Shown here piece after piece: positions 5,543 to 7,454 of a stretch of 7,454 nucleotides of DNA. Both the position numbers and the translations under genes were made by a program. This DNA comes from Candidatus Poribacteria bacterium (GTDB lineage Bacteria; Poribacteria; WGA-4E; WGA-3G), in contig JAPPDN010001029.1 of NCBI GenBank assembly GCA_028824575.1, positions 1-7,454 on the forward strand, given 5' to 3'. How positions within the stretch are numbered: the stretch's first letter is position 1; every line of letters starts with the position of its first letter. The notes below the pieces were generated by a model. It ran no database searches. It was given only the letters and a program-made list of their open reading frames with translations, and had not been told where the DNA came from.

Positions 5543-6469
5543 ATGTTGAAAAAGATGCAGCCTATTCTTCTGCTTTTACTCATTTTCGGTTTAAGCACGA
5601 TGTCAGTCGGAAATGAATGGGCAAACTACTACTTTCCAGATACAGTCGGCAGCTACTGGACCTATGAAGACCAAGACGGGAACGAATTAACGCGCTACGC
5701 CATAGCACCTGAAGAAATTGATGGCGAAACCTACCGCGCTTTCAGTTATGATCCGCCCTTGGAAGACTGGGCGGACTTTGAACATTACATTCACCCCTAT
5801 TTTTATCAGGTCGGGGACGACTGGGTCGCGTATTTTGTTGGTGCTGAAATTGAAAATGGACTTAAAGCACACACAGCGCAAGAGATGGAAGAAGCACTTC
5901 CTATACTACGTGAACAGATGCTCGGCGGGACACCTGAAGGCGCAGCGGTCTCCCTTGATTTGAGCTACGATATTGAGGTGGAATCGGCGGATTACTTCTA
6001 TCTACTACCGACACCTGCTACATACAATGAAGAATGGACTGCTCTGGAGCTAAATGTCGGCCTCACCCTTACAATGGATATCCAAGGGGCACCTACAGAA
6101 ATAACGGGCGGCGCACCGACTATCAAAACCCATAGCACCATCGTTGAGACTGGCGTGGTCACTGGCACAGAAACCGTCGAAACGTCTGCTGGCACGTTTG
6201 AGGATTGCTTGATAATTGAATACCAGACGGACGAAACTGTGCAAGTGACTGTGTCTATACCCGGCGTCGAACCACAAGCACCTGAAGAACGAGAAGCCAC
6301 CACTGTTACAACGATCTGGCTGGCACCTAACATCGGTATCGTCAAATTCAGACACGAGCATCCAGAGGCTGATGAAGCAAAGGAGCAGCTCGGATTGGAA
6401 CCCGATGGAGAAAGAACCCTTGAACTAACGAACTACGAAATCAAAGGTTCGCCTTCGGAGGCAGAATGA
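5543..6469 (+). CDS. Secreted protein of tandem paralogous family, copy C
   Basis: This is the longest copy at 308 residues. Its signal peptide has Lys3-Lys4, a Leu-rich core at about 8-17 and probable cleavage at SVG|NEW, which fits a type I signal peptidase site better than copies A and B. The N-terminal domain is almost that of copy A (53 of 57 identical at 23-79). The middle (YFYLLPTPATYNEEW and VTGTETVETSAGTFEDC with lone Cys222) follows copy B. IWLAPNIGIVK (258-268) is conserved. The tail then has an acidic, charged insertion (about 272-290) absent from the other two, before TLELTNYEIK. AAGGA at 5531-5535 supports the start. The stop codon TGA overlaps the hemB start as ATGA at 6466-6469, and the hemB ribosome-binding site GGAGG lies inside the last codons. 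Function is unknown. Confidence 0.85.
   Translation: MLKKMQPILLLLLIFGLSTMSVGNEWANYYFPDTVGSYWTYEDQDGNELTRYAIAPEEIDGETYRAFSYDPPLEDWADFEHYIHPYFYQVGDDWVAYFVGAEIENGLKAHTAQEMEEALPILREQMLGGTPEGAAVSLDLSYDIEVESADYFYLLPTPATYNEEWTALELNVGLTLTMDIQGAPTEITGGAPTIKTHSTIVETGVVTGTETVETSAGTFEDCLIIEYQTDETVQVTVSIPGVEPQAPEEREATTVTTIWLAPNIGIVKFRHEHPEADEAKEQLGLEPDGERTLELTNYEIKGSPSEAE
6457..6469 (+). promoter_or_regulatory. Translational coupling junction, copy C to hemB
   Basis: GGAGG (6457-6461) lies within the final codons of copy C, four bases before the hemB ATG. That ATG overlaps the copy C TGA in the sequence ATGA (6466-6469). This arrangement normally lets ribosomes finishing one gene restart on the next. It suggests HemB output partly follows translation of the secreted paralogue, and it also fixes the hemB start codon. 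Confidence 0.75.
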
Positions 6470-7443
6470 GCATCTTCCCTATCTATCGACCGAGACGCCT
6501 TCGGGCAAATGAAAACCTGCGGCGGCTTGTCCGAGAAACAGCACTTTCTGTCAATGACCTCATTTATCCGATGTTCGTTGTTCATGGACATAATACGGCA
6601 ACCGAAATTTCTGCGATGCCCGGATGCTATCAATACTCGGTTGACAGGCTCGTCACTGCCGCGAAGGAACTCGCTGCACTCGGAATTCCCGGCACAATTC
6701 TGTTCGGCATCCCGGCGGCGAAAGACCCGCTCGGCACTGAGGCTTATGCCGATGACGGTATCATTCAACTATCAGTCCGAGCAATCAAAGATGCCGTGCC
6801 TGATCTGCTTGTGATTACGGATGTCTGTCTCTGTGAATACACTGACCACGGGCATTGTGGTGTCATTGAAGATAGCGAAGTACAAAACGACCCGACGCTG
6901 GAACTTCTCGTTAAAGAGAGCCTTTCACACGCTCGCGCCGGTGCCGATGTCATTGCCCCTTCAGATATGATGGACGGTCGCGTCGGCGCAATTCGAGACG
7001 CATTGGACGAAAACGGGTATCAGAATATACCCATTATGGCGTATGCCGCCAAATATGCCTCGGCATTTTACGGTCCCTTTCGCGAAGCTGCGGAATCCGC
7101 ACCGCAATTTGGGGACCGCCGCTCCTATCAGATGGACCCACCGAACGCAGTGGAGGCACTACGCGAAGTCGCATTGGATATTCAGGAAGGTGCCGACATT
7201 CTCATGGTGAAACCTGCACTCTCTTATCTGGATGTTATCCATCGGGTCAAAACAGAATTTCAGGTGCCTGTCGCTGCCTATAACGTCAGCGGAGAATATG
7301 CGATGGTTAAAGCAGCAGCGCAGAACGGTTGGATCGATGAAGAGCGGGTCGCATTGGAACTTTTAACAAGCATCAAGCGCGCAGGCGCAGATATGATTTT
7401 AACGTACTTTGCAAAGTCCGTCGTCGAATGGCTCAACGCTTAG
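6466..7443 (+). CDS. hemB: Delta-aminolevulinic acid dehydratase (porphobilinogen synthase)
   Basis: HemB condenses two molecules of 5-aminolevulinate into porphobilinogen, the second common step of tetrapyrrole (heme, siroheme, corrin) synthesis in the cytoplasm. The 325-residue length is normal. The zinc-type metal site is complete: Cys121, Cys123 and Cys131 in DVCLCEYTDHGHCG. The two Schiff-base lysines are Lys196 in MAYAAKYAS and Lys249 in MVKPA. Other family landmarks are YRPRRLR at the N-terminus, LIYPMFV, MPGCYQYS, the FGIP loop, APSDMMDGRVGAIR, FYGPFREAA, SYQMDPPN and AAYNVSGEY. It appears intact and functional. It is the last gene seen in the paralogue operon, overlapping copy C by four bases. 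No other heme gene is in view, though the window ends 11 bases after its TAG. Confidence 0.98.
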   Translation: MSIFPIYRPRRLRANENLRRLVRETALSVNDLIYPMFVVHGHNTATEISAMPGCYQYSVDRLVTAAKELAALGIPGTILFGIPAAKDPLGTEAYADDGIIQLSVRAIKDAVPDLLVITDVCLCEYTDHGHCGVIEDSEVQNDPTLELLVKESLSHARAGADVIAPSDMMDGRVGAIRDALDENGYQNIPIMAYAAKYASAFYGPFREAAESAPQFGDRRSYQMDPPNAVEALREVALDIQEGADILMVKPALSYLDVIHRVKTEFQVPVAAYNVSGEYAMVKAAAQNGWIDEERVALELLTSIKRAGADMILTYFAKSVVEWLNA

Positions 7444-7454
7444 GAATCGTAATT

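Larger units (their letters stand above)
3607..6469 (+). repeat. Tandem triplication of one gene plus its spacer
   Basis: Three direct, diverged repeats have a period of 970 bases (3607 to 4577) and 966 bases (4577 to 5543). The repeat includes the coding sequence and, for the two internal junctions, the spacer as well. Both spacers share a TTTCGGGAA core and an AAAAGGAA ribosome-binding site. All gaps in the coding regions keep the reading frame, and none of the copies is broken, so all three appear to be under selection. Confidence 0.9.

Noticed and set aside
3607..6469. Triplicated genes as a CRISPR-like or transposon repeat
   Set aside because: The repeats are full coding genes without transposase, terminal inverted repeats or regular spacers.

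Overview
The window reads as ordinary bacterial chromosome of moderate G+C, with tightly packed genes, Shine-Dalgarno sites and sigma-70-like promoters. The gene mix is a D-aminoacylase-type amidohydrolase, a Gfo/Idh/MocA oxidoreductase, a small lipoprotein, a run of secreted paralogues and a class-type zinc HemB. Together with a heptameric GCTGATG-like intergenic repeat, it resembles free-living or symbiotic marine bacteria such as Candidatus Poribacteria. That taxonomic guess is inference from style, not from a marker gene.

Left part (1-1830): bases 1-84 hold nothing assignable. A complete amidohydrolase gene lies on the minus strand (85-1632). It is separated from the plus-strand genes by a 198-base divergent intergenic region carrying two back-to-back promoters, each with a TTGACA -35 box and a 17-base spacer.

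Middle (1831-3606): a small lipoprotein gene is followed after 30 bases by a Gfo/Idh/MocA-family gene, probably on one transcript. A 171-base gap then holds a five-unit heptamer repeat and a third promoter-like element.

Right part (3607-7454): three tandem paralogous genes (called copies A, B and C here) encode secreted proteins of about 300 residues, and hemB follows. Copy C overlaps hemB by four bases (ATGA), so the four genes look like one operon. The copies are a mosaic: A and C are most alike at the N-terminus, B and C in the AGTFEDC region, and A and B at the extreme C-terminus. One 44-base stretch is identical at every base in all three copies. This suggests tandem duplication followed by gene conversion or uneven selection. 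The A-B and B-C spacers are also homologous and each can form a hairpin.

The most notable points are the uncharacterised secreted family amplified next to and coupled with hemB, and two enzymes that lack a hallmark active-site residue: Cys to Asp in the amidohydrolase metal site, and EKP to ETP in the oxidoreductase. I do not see a mobile element, CRISPR array, RNA gene or defence system.
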